Below, piece after piece: positions 57,748 to 64,000 of a stretch of 64,000 bases of DNA. The stretch is from the NCBI GenBank assembly GCA_035555975.1, contig DATMFV010000100.1:81913-145912 (forward strand). The letters are read 5' to 3'. Origin of the DNA: DATMFV01 sp035555975. GTDB lineage: Bacteria > Verrucomicrobiota > Verrucomicrobiia > Chthoniobacterales > Chthoniobacteraceae. The number at the start of each line of letters is the position of its first letter. Position 1 is the stretch's first letter. The translations under genes were made by a program, and so were the position numbers. Below the pieces are notes generated by a model that was given only the letters and a program-made list of their open reading frames with translations, searched no databases and was not told where the DNA came from.

Positions 57748-59445
57748 CTACATCTTTTCCGGCATCCCGATCCCGAGCAGGCCGACCCCTTCGCGCAGGA
57801 CGCGCGCGGTCAGGTCGCAGAGGGCCAGGCGGCTGCTCCGCAGCGCCCCCTTGCTCTTGAGGACCGGGCACGCTTCAAAAAAGGCGTGGAAGGTTCCGGC
57901 GAGTTCGAAAAGATAGTTGGCGAGCAGATTGGGGCGGAAATCCTCCAGCGTCTGCGGCACGGTTTCGCCGTATTGCAGCAGCTTTTTGGCGAGCGCCACC
58001 TCCGCCGGGGCTTCGAGCTGGAGGGTTTCAGGAAGGACAAACGCGGCGTCGAGCTTGCGGAAGATGGAGCGGACGCGCACGTAGGCGTTTTGCAGGTAGG
58101 GGGCGGTGTTCCCCTGGAAGGAGAGCATCTTTTCCCATGAAAAAACGTAGTCGGTCATCCGATGCTGCGAAAGCTCGGCATACTTGACCGCGCCGATCCC
58201 GATCGTCCGGGCAATCGCCTCCTGTTCCGCCGGGAGGAGCGTCGGGTTTTTCTCCTGCACGAGCTTGAGCGCCCGTTCCTGCGCTTCGTCGAGCACATCG
58301 CGCAGCGAGACGTTTTCGCCCGAGCGCGTTTTCATCAGCTTGCGGTCTTCGCCCAGGATGCTCCCGAAAGGGATATGGCGCAGGCCCGCCTTGATCCCGA
58401 GCCGCTGCGCGACGGCGAAGACCTGCTGGAAATGGAGCGCCTGCGGTGCGCCGACGACGTACCAGATTTCGTCTGGCCGCCACGCCTCCACGCGGTACTC
58501 CAGCGTGGCCAGGTCGGTCGTGGCGTAGAGAAAGCCGCCGTCGCTCTTGCGGATGAGCGCCGGTTTCTCCGCCAGCGCCGGGTCATTGCGGAAAAAGACG
58601 CACGCCGCCCCTTCGCTGATCTCGGCGACACCCGAGGCGAGGAGGCGGTCGACCAGCGGCGCGAGCCGGTCGTTGTAGAAACTCTCGCCCAGGTGATGGT
58701 CGAAGCGGATGTCGAGCAGGTCATACATCGACTCAAACTCCTTCCACGAAAGGGCGACGGTTTCCTTCCAGATGGCGAGGTTTTCGGGGTCTCCCCCCTG
58801 GAGCTTGACCAGTTCCTCGCGGCAGGTGGCGAGGACCTCCGGATCGCGCTCCGAAAGGGCGTTGGCCTCCTTGTAGAGGCGGACCAGTTCGTCGATCGGC
58901 CCGGCGGCGAGCGCGGCGTCGTCCCGGAAATGTTTCCAGCCGTAGATCACCTTGCCAAACTGCGTCCCCCAGTCGCCGACATGGTTGTCGGTCGTCACCT
59001 GATGGCCTAGGAAGCGGGCGATGCGAGCGAGCGCGTCGCCCAGGATGGTGCTCCGGATATGGCCGACGTGCATCGGCTTGGCGACGTTGGGCGAACTGAA
59101 GTCGATGACGATCTTGCGCGGCGTTTCGGCGGTCGGTACGCCGTGTTTCGGGTCGCTCATGATCGCCCGCGTCTGCTGCGCAATGAATTCGGGCTTGAGC
59201 CGGAAATTGATGAACCCGGCCCCGGCGATTTCGGGCGGTTCGCACAGGTCGCTGACATCGATCCCGGCCACGATCTGCGCCGCGAGCTGGCGCGGGTTGG
59301 TCCGCTGCGCCTTGGCGAGCAGCATGGCGGCATTGGTCTGATAATCGCCGAACCGGGGATCGCTGACGGCGGTGACGTGAACGGCAGCGCCCTTGGGAAG
59401 GCAGGGGCGCAGGCGGGCTTCGAGCAGGTGCGGGATCGTCGTCAT
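57748..59445 (-). CDS. argS: Arginyl-tRNA synthetase
   Basis: A 565-residue class I aminoacyl-tRNA synthetase that charges tRNA-Arg. Visible are the N-terminal additional domain (about 1-105, GDYQTNAAMLLAKAQ), SSPNVAKPMHVGHIRSTILGD with the HIGH-equivalent HVGH at 126-129, the KMSK-equivalent region LMKTRSGENVSLRDVL typical of ArgS, and a C-terminal DALR-type anticodon domain (LPETLQLEAPAEVALAKKLL, then ALRSSRLALCDLTARVLREG). Length and motifs fit bacterial ArgS. The start is ATG 59445; an in-frame TTG six bases earlier is possible. It converges with the LacI gene and follows the EIIA gene by 129 bp on the same strand. Confidence 0.96.
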   Translation of the reverse strand: MTTIPHLLEARLRPCLPKGAAVHVTAVSDPRFGDYQTNAAMLLAKAQRTNPRQLAAQIVAGIDVSDLCEPPEIAGAGFINFRLKPEFIAQQTRAIMSDPKHGVPTAETPRKIVIDFSSPNVAKPMHVGHIRSTILGDALARIARFLGHQVTTDNHVGDWGTQFGKVIYGWKHFRDDAALAAGPIDELVRLYKEANALSERDPEVLATCREELVKLQGGDPENLAIWKETVALSWKEFESMYDLLDIRFDHHLGESFYNDRLAPLVDRLLASGVAEISEGAACVFFRNDPALAEKPALIRKSDGGFLYATTDLATLEYRVEAWRPDEIWYVVGAPQALHFQQVFAVAQRLGIKAGLRHIPFGSILGEDRKLMKTRSGENVSLRDVLDEAQERALKLVQEKNPTLLPAEQEAIARTIGIGAVKYAELSQHRMTDYVFSWEKMLSFQGNTAPYLQNAYVRVRSIFRKLDAAFVLPETLQLEAPAEVALAKKLLQYGETVPQTLEDFRPNLLANYLFELAGTFHAFFEACPVLKSKGALRSSRLALCDLTARVLREGVGLLGIGMPEKM

Positions 59446-59574
59446 GAGCAAAAAAATTTAGGGCGTGTTTACCAATCCGCGAATCCGCCAAAACGCGGGA
59501 AATGCCGGCGTTCCTCCCGGCGTCCGGAAACCCCGGGGAAGAAGCCTTTCCCGGGAAAAAAAGCGGAGCCGCCG

Positions 59575-60045
59575 TTACGGGCGACCGGGAGGCGGCGCTT
59601 CAAAAATCGTCAGGATATCCTGCGGCCGGGGGGCGGTGGCGAGCCGTTCGCGCACGGAACGGTCGTTGAGGAACTTGGCGATCGCCGCCAGCGTCCGGAG
59701 ATGGGACTGGAACTGGTTCTTGGGGACGATGAAAAGGACGATGAACCGGACGGGGAGGTTGTCGAGCGAGTCGAACTCGATCCCCCGCTCGGAACGGCCA
59801 AAGGCGGCGACGACCTGGTTGACCCGGTCCGACGAAGCATGCGGGATCGCGATTCCGAAACCGATGCCGGTGCTCATCGTCTCCTCCCGGGCGCGCAGGG
59901 CGGCGAGGACCACGTCGCGATCGGAAGCCTTGATCTTGCCAAGGCTCGCGAGAAGGTCCACGAGTTCGACGATGGCCGACCAGCGTTCGGTCGCCTTCAT
60001 CTCGGGGATGATTTGGTCTACGGAAAGTAAGTGCCCCAGCGTCAT
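59575..60045 (-). CDS. PTS EIIA-type regulatory protein (EIIA-Ntr/Fru family)
   Basis: A 156-residue PTS_EIIA_2 domain protein. The phosphoacceptor His69 is in GFGIAIPHASS, after LAALRAREETMSTGIG. PVRFIVLFIVPKNQFQSHLRTLAAIAKFL (in two parts) is the family's central strand-helix. No EIIB or EIIC permease gene is near, so it is most likely a regulatory EIIA (PtsN-like) that reports phosphorylation state rather than a transport component. A TTGCGT-N17-TACAGT promoter (60072-60100) lies about 20 bp upstream of the start, so it can be transcribed apart from the LuxR gene. argS follows on the same strand. Confidence 0.88.
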   Translation of the reverse strand: MTLGHLLSVDQIIPEMKATERWSAIVELVDLLASLGKIKASDRDVVLAALRAREETMSTGIGFGIAIPHASSDRVNQVVAAFGRSERGIEFDSLDNLPVRFIVLFIVPKNQFQSHLRTLAAIAKFLNDRSVRERLATAPRPQDILTIFEAPPPGRP

Positions 60046-60071
60046 GGTTCCAGAGTCGAAAAGGTTTGGTG

Positions 60072-60100
60072 ACTGTAGGGAGTCGGTGGATGCAACGCAA
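60072..60100 (-). promoter_or_regulatory. Sigma-70-type promoter of the EIIA gene
   Basis: On the minus strand TTGCGT (60100-60095), a 17-bp spacer and TACAGT (60077-60072) precede the EIIA start at 60045, predicting a leader of about 20 bases. Confidence 0.55.
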
Positions 60101-60155
60101 GCGACTTTTCCCCACAAACCGGGGCCGACCATCCCCATCGTTTTTTGGGTGTTTT

Positions 60156-61334
60156 TCAAGGTCCGTGTCTCGGAGCGGCGAGGGCCGCCAGTTGGGAACG
60201 CCGCCGGACCCCGAGCTTGGCAAAGGCGGAGGAGAGCTGGGTTTTGACGGTGATCTCGCTTTTTCCAAAGCGGGCGGCGATCTCGGCGTTGCTCAACCCC
60301 TCCGCAGCGGCGGCGGCGACTTCGCGCTCGCGGGAGGTAAGCCGGGCGAACCCGTGCGGCTCGGCGGCATCTTCGGGCCCGTGGCTCCCGGCGGGCGGGC
60401 GGAACCCGACGAGGTAGTATGGCCGCCCGAGCCGGTAATGGTTCGGGTGAAAACGCTCGACGCGGGCGCTTCCCCCGGCGGGGTGGTCGAGTTCCGTGAG
60501 CGAGGTGTCGCGGTTGAGCCTCCGGCACGCTTCGGCGAGCGTCCGGGGGACGGCGAAGCACTTGGATGCGTCGTAGCGGCTCTCCCTCCCGTGGTTCCAG
60601 AGGAGGCACGCCTTCATGGCCGCCTGGTTTTTCAAGATCGGCTGGAAATGCTGGTCGAGGATCAGCAACCCGGCGGGGGCGGAGGCGAGGCGTCGGGTCA
60701 GGCACGAGCGGACGATCTGCTCGTCCTGCGCGCGCTGGATGCGGCCGAGCGCGACGGCGAAGTGGTCGTAGAGACTCTCCACCAGCGCGTGATCGCCCGG
60801 GGAAAAGCCGCCCTGCGAGGCGGTCCTGCGGATGACGATGATCGCCCTCGGCTCGCCCCCCTCCCAGAAGGCGAGGCAGAGGTGGGAACTCCACCCTTCC
60901 ACGCTCATGACCCGGCGGAAATAACCGGTCCGCTCCAGCGAAGGGGTGGAGGGGAGGAGGTCGCGGGTATCGAAAATCTTTTGGCCGGGGTGGCGGGTCA
61001 GGAAGGTGTGCGCGGGGCTGACTTCGCGCCGCCGCCGCCACGGGAGCGGGGAGCCGGGGGCATTCTGGTGGTGGAGTACGTGAAAGCGTTCGCCGTCGTC
61101 GAAGTAGTTCAGGTAAAGCGAGACGGAGTGGCACTCAAACGAGGCGGTCAGAAGATGGCGGACCGCCTTCCAGAGTTCCGGCAGGGTCATCGCCCGGTGA
61201 AGTTCCAGAAGCCGCCGCGCGAGCCGGATTTCTCCCTCCCCCGGTGAACCGGGATCGCCTGCCCGGTCGGCCCGGGTGGACGATTTTTCGCGTTTGGAAA
61301 TGAAGTTCCTGCCCACGTCGGAATGATGTTGCAC
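60156..61334 (-). CDS. LuxR-type transcriptional regulator with GAF/PAS-like sensor region
   Basis: A 392-residue regulator. The N-terminal part (about 35-200) looks like a GAF-type sensor (ALVESLYDHFAVALGRIQRAQ at its end), and a PAS-like linker follows (AGLLILDQHFQPILKNQAAM). The C-terminal LuxR HTH is at about 325-385: LTSREREVAAAAAEGLSNAE, then EITVKTQLSSAFAKLGVRRRSQL. It has no receiver domain, so it is not a classic response regulator. It starts at GTG 61334, or a little later, 27 bp after the GDPD stop and in line with the HAD-glpD-GDPD genes, which suggests it may regulate glycerophosphodiester use. The signal it senses is unknown. Confidence 0.83.
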   Translation of the reverse strand: MQHHSDVGRNFISKREKSSTRADRAGDPGSPGEGEIRLARRLLELHRAMTLPELWKAVRHLLTASFECHSVSLYLNYFDDGERFHVLHHQNAPGSPLPWRRRREVSPAHTFLTRHPGQKIFDTRDLLPSTPSLERTGYFRRVMSVEGWSSHLCLAFWEGGEPRAIIVIRRTASQGGFSPGDHALVESLYDHFAVALGRIQRAQDEQIVRSCLTRRLASAPAGLLILDQHFQPILKNQAAMKACLLWNHGRESRYDASKCFAVPRTLAEACRRLNRDTSLTELDHPAGGSARVERFHPNHYRLGRPYYLVGFRPPAGSHGPEDAAEPHGFARLTSREREVAAAAAEGLSNAEIAARFGKSEITVKTQLSSAFAKLGVRRRSQLAALAAPRHGP

Positions 61335-61361
61335 CCGGTCGCCGCCGCTGGCGAGGAGTTT

Positions 61362-62120
61362 TTATGCCGGAAGCGCGCGGATCAGGTCCGGGCGGTCGGT
61401 GATGATGCCGTGGAGGGGAAGCGCCAGCAGGGCGCGGGCCATTGCGGGGTCGTTGATCGTCCAGACGAGCACCGGCGTCGCTTCGGCCAGGGTGCGCAGT
61501 TCCCGGCAGAGGGCGGGGAGGTCTTTCGCCTGTTGGACGCCGACGGCGATGCCGTCAAAGGAGCGGGCGCACCGCGTTTCCAGGAGCCGGCGGGTCGTTT
61601 CCGGCCAGTCGGCCACCCCGCTGCGGTGGTAGGCCGAAGTCAGCCAGAAACAGGCGATCTCCGGCAGGAGCGCCCTGGCTTCCGCCAGGAGTTCGTCATC
61701 AAACGCCATGAGGCAAAGCTGCGAAGGGGCGGGCGCGCACGTTTCGAGTTCCTTTTTCAGAACCGGCAGGATCGCGCGGCCCGCCTTGATTTCGATGACC
61801 ACCTTTTTCCCCGGCGGCACGGCGGCCAGCACCTCGCGCAGCGTCGGAAGGCGCTCCCCGCTCCATGGCGGGCCTTTGAAGGAGCCGAAGTCGAGCGTCT
61901 TCAACCCGGCCAGCAGGGTCTCCGCGATGAGATGTTCCACCCCTGCCGTCCGGGTGGTGGAAGGGTCGTGGATGACGACGATTTCGCCGTCCAGGGTGAG
62001 GTGGAGATCGATCTCGATGGCGTCGCTCTCCATTTCCCAGGCAAGGCGAAAGGCGGCGAGGGTGTTTTCCGGTGCGGCGTGGGAAGCGCCGCGGTGGGCG
62101 ATGATCAAGGGGCGTTTCAT
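61362..62120 (-). CDS. Glycerophosphodiester phosphodiesterase, cytosolic
   Basis: A 252-residue GDPD-family TIM barrel that hydrolyses glycerophosphodiesters to glycerol-3-phosphate and an alcohol. Motifs: IAHRGASHAAPENTLAAF (catalytic His8 and PENT), AIEIDLHLTLDGEIVVIHDP (metal Glu/Asp and the second His, in HD) and VVIEIKAG (metal Glu). No signal peptide, so it resembles cytosolic UgpQ rather than periplasmic GlpQ. The start overlaps the glpD stop (ATGA), coupling production of glycerol-3-P to its oxidation. The final barrel helices with LVWTINDPAMARALLAL are intact. Confidence 0.93.
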   Translation of the reverse strand: MKRPLIIAHRGASHAAPENTLAAFRLAWEMESDAIEIDLHLTLDGEIVVIHDPSTTRTAGVEHLIAETLLAGLKTLDFGSFKGPPWSGERLPTLREVLAAVPPGKKVVIEIKAGRAILPVLKKELETCAPAPSQLCLMAFDDELLAEARALLPEIACFWLTSAYHRSGVADWPETTRRLLETRCARSFDGIAVGVQQAKDLPALCRELRTLAEATPVLVWTINDPAMARALLALPLHGIITDRPDLIRALPA

Positions 62121-63574
62121 GGGGTGTCGGGGTGTTGAAGGTAACGGGCAAGTTCGTCCTGTTTTCCGGCTTCGTCCCAGCCGAGCGCTTCGCCCATCCA
62201 GTCGAGGGCGCGCCGGGCGAGGTCGGCGGTGTCGCGGTGGTAATGTTGCCAGCCGGTGCGGCGGATCATCAGGTCATCAAGATGCGCCACCCACTCCTCC
62301 CGGCAGAGGCGGAGGACGCTCTCGCGGGAAAACGGCGGCGGGAGCGTGCCGTCGGCCACGGTTTCGCCCGGGGGCAGGAGCGGAGTGGAGGCGGTCCGGC
62401 ACGGTGCGGCGCGATAACCTTCCGTTTTCACGATCCGGTCAAGGAGTTGCTGCGCCATCAGGCGGTAGGTGGTGAGTTTTCCTCCCGCAATGTCCCACCA
62501 TCCCGGCCGGGGGTTGCGGATTTCGTGGGTGCGCGAGAGATCCGACGGATTTCCGTTGGGATCGGCCAGCAGGGGGCGCACCCCGGCCCATGAGGAAACG
62601 ATGTCGCGCGCGGTGAGCCGGGCCTCCGGGAAAAACCGGTGGAGGGCGGCGAGCAGGTACGCCACGTCAGCCGCCTCGCAGCGGACCGCTTCCGGATTTC
62701 CGTCGTAATCGGTGTCGGTGGTGCCGACGATCACCCGTTCGCCCCACGGAATGACGAAAAGGATGCGTTTGCCTTCGGTGATCACCACGGCATCCGGGAA
62801 ACGGAGCTTTTCGCGCTCGAAAACGAGGTGAACCCCCTTGGTCAGCCGCAGCCGCACGGAACTCTGCGCCCAGCGGTCGGCCCACGGACCGGTGGCGTTG
62901 ACCAGCGTGCGCGCCCGGATCGCGAAGGAATTGCCGTTGAGCCGGTCGGAAACCTGGCCGTTCCACCCGTCGCCGTGGCGTTGCACCGTTTCCAGGCGGA
63001 GATAGTTGGCGAGGACCGCCCCGGAGCGTTCGGCGGAGCGGAGGGTGTCGAGTACCAGGCGGGCATCGTGGGTGAACCCGTCGAAATAACGGACCGCTCC
63101 GTTCAGACCCGTCGCCTTGAGGCCCGGCAGCGTGTCGAGCGTTTCCCGCCTGTCGAGCCCGCGCGATTTTCCGAGGTTCCTGCCGCCGCAGAGGAGATCG
63201 TAGATCGCCACGCCGACGCGCAACTGCCAGAGCGGCCAGCCCGAGCCCCGGTAGGTCGGGAAGACAAAGGCGAGCGACCGGGCAAGGTGCGGAGCGATGG
63301 CGTGGAGGATCGTTTTTTCCACGCTCGCTTCCCGTACGAGGCCGACCCGCCCCTGCGAAAGGTAGCGGATGCCGCCATGGAGCAGACGGCTGGAGCGGCT
63401 GCTGGTGCCGGAGGCGAAATCGGCCTGGTCGATCAACCCGACCCGCAGCCCCCGCATGGCGGCATCGCGCGCGACACCGGCTCCGACGATCCCGCCGCCG
63501 ACGACAAGGAGGTCCAGCGGCTCCTTTTGGAACCGTGCCAACGCGGCTTCGCGACGATTCATGGTTTCGGGCAT
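62117..63574 (-). CDS. glpD: FAD-dependent glycerol-3-phosphate dehydrogenase
   Basis: A 485-residue aerobic-type membrane-associated dehydrogenase that oxidises glycerol-3-phosphate to dihydroxyacetone phosphate and feeds electrons to quinone. It has the FAD-binding LVVGGGIVGAGVARDAA (about 23-39) and the signature QADFASGTSSRSSRLLHGGIRYL (in parts). LVNATGPWADRW is the DAO core, IVGTTDTDYDGNPEAV the substrate/FAD segment, and a C-terminal DAO_C domain with SWAGVRPLL follows. ATG 63574 shares one base with the upstream HAD stop (TGATG), and the stop overlaps the GDPD start. The genes together convert glycerophosphodiesters to triose phosphate. ATG 63562 is an alternative start. Confidence 0.94.
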   Translation of the reverse strand: MPETMNRREAALARFQKEPLDLLVVGGGIVGAGVARDAAMRGLRVGLIDQADFASGTSSRSSRLLHGGIRYLSQGRVGLVREASVEKTILHAIAPHLARSLAFVFPTYRGSGWPLWQLRVGVAIYDLLCGGRNLGKSRGLDRRETLDTLPGLKATGLNGAVRYFDGFTHDARLVLDTLRSAERSGAVLANYLRLETVQRHGDGWNGQVSDRLNGNSFAIRARTLVNATGPWADRWAQSSVRLRLTKGVHLVFEREKLRFPDAVVITEGKRILFVIPWGERVIVGTTDTDYDGNPEAVRCEAADVAYLLAALHRFFPEARLTARDIVSSWAGVRPLLADPNGNPSDLSRTHEIRNPRPGWWDIAGGKLTTYRLMAQQLLDRIVKTEGYRAAPCRTASTPLLPPGETVADGTLPPPFSRESVLRLCREEWVAHLDDLMIRRTGWQHYHRDTADLARRALDWMGEALGWDEAGKQDELARYLQHPDTP

Positions 63575-64000
63575 CAACGGGCGGCGTGGGCTGCGTTCAG
63601 GTGTTGGCCGAGTTCCCCGACGTGGGCGACGACGAGATCGGGCGGCTCCGATGCGCCTTCCACATCCGTCGCGACCGCTTCGCCGGTCAGCACCAGCACG
63701 CCGAACACCCCGGCGCGGCAGGCCATGGCGATGTCGGTATTGAGCCGGTCGCCGACCATGGCGGCCTGCCACGGCTGGAGCCGGTGGCGCTCCAGGACGG
63801 CGTGGAGCGTGGCGGGGTCGGGCTTGCCGAGGGTGGCATCGGGGTCGCGCCCCGTGGCCGAGCGGAGCAGGGCGCAGAGCGAGCCGCAGTCGGGCAGGAG
63901 TGTCGGCTGGTCGGTCGGGCAGGTCTGGTCCGGGTGGGTGGCGATGTACGGCTTGCCCCGGGCGATCCACCAGGCGGCGCGGCAAAGTTTTTCGTAGGTC
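63574..64000 (-). CDS. HAD-superfamily hydrolase, subfamily IIA (partial, runs off the right edge)
   Basis: I read 141 residues of an open frame that enters from the right edge, so the N-terminus with the first catalytic DxD motif is outside the window. Visible are TYEKLCRAAWWIARGKPYIAT (in parts), PTLLPDCGSLCALL, the ATGRDPDATLGKPDP block with the HAD motif III Lys, and AAMVGDRLNTDIAMACRAGV with motif IV Asp residues. This is the C-terminal half of a NagD/phosphoglycolate-phosphatase-like (HAD-IIA) phosphatase, possibly a glycerol-3-phosphate or sugar-phosphate phosphatase given its coupling to glpD. The stop TGA (63576-63574) overlaps the glpD start by one base. Confidence 0.85.
   Translation of the reverse strand, partial: TYEKLCRAAWWIARGKPYIATHPDQTCPTDQPTLLPDCGSLCALLRSATGRDPDATLGKPDPATLHAVLERHRLQPWQAAMVGDRLNTDIAMACRAGVFGVLVLTGEAVATDVEGASEPPDLVVAHVGELGQHLNAAHAAR

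Noticed and set aside
59532..59555. Strong hairpin CCCGGGGAAG/CTTTCCCGGG between the EIIA and argS genes
   Set aside because: The adjacent A run is on the wrong side for a minus-strand terminator (the T run precedes the stem in the transcript), and no plus-strand gene ends there. It may be a leader hairpin, but there is no further support.
1..64000. CRISPR arrays, tRNA or rRNA genes, complete IS elements
   Set aside because: I found no regularly spaced repeats longer than 20 bp, no clover-leaf-like TTCGAATC segments in the gaps, no rRNA-like stretch and no transposase frame. All gaps are under 300 bp.

Overview
The window is 64 kb of high-GC DNA with almost no long gaps (no gene-free stretch exceeds 300 bp). 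I place it in the Verrucomicrobiota or a close relative such as Lentisphaerota. The basis is the combination of PEP-CTERM proteins, prepilin-like proteins with an H-X9-DG C-terminal motif, several DUF4838 proteins, a PATR-type beta-strand protein, and many start codons preceded by pyrimidine-rich leaders rather than Shine-Dalgarno sites. This is inference; no rRNA, tRNA or marker tree is available. I saw no rRNA, tRNA, CRISPR array or complete insertion sequence.

Layout. 1-4246: a partial exported protein and a MacA/MacB-like three-gene ABC exporter. 4315-14808: accessory locus 1 plus a leftward PEP-CTERM / sialidase-like / SGNH unit that a small MITE-like element has split. 14987-21494: locus 2 (two Gfo/Idh/MocA proteins, prepilin, GntR-LacI regulator, DUF4838 protein). 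21557-29438: housekeeping and cell-wall genes (MBL hydrolase, Prc protease, hemolysin III, DUF4112, a kinase-MurQ fusion, a sodium:solute symporter). 29636-39681: locus 3, with an AraC regulator and three matching operator-like sites. 39778-49132: a surface lipid/glycan set (epimerase, GMC oxidoreductase, polytopic membrane protein, polysaccharide deacetylase, GT2, a ketosynthase pair). 49352-50443: a LABN-domain membrane protein and a C39-like peptidase. 50458-57736: locus 4 (DUF4838-CBM9, class II amidotransferase, prepilin, PEP-CTERM, LacI). 57748-64000: argS, an EIIA protein, a LuxR regulator and a HAD / glpD / GDPD operon.

The main theme is a repeated module. Four times the window combines (i) a dedicated one-component regulator, (ii) an exosortase-type PEP-CTERM surface protein, usually divergent from the regulator or enzyme operon, (iii) one prepilin-like H-X9-DG protein, and (iv) a large secreted DUF4838 or CBM-bearing protein. 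Regulator, enzyme type and extra genes change from copy to copy, but the set persists. I read these as alternative polysaccharide- or glycoconjugate-use loci that share a secretion/surface-display strategy. The substrate is unknown in every case. In locus 3 the control logic is visible: GATCACA direct repeats exactly 21 bp apart lie before three transcription units around the AraC gene. Locus 1 has a tandem pair of 19-bp inverted repeats between its divergent genes.
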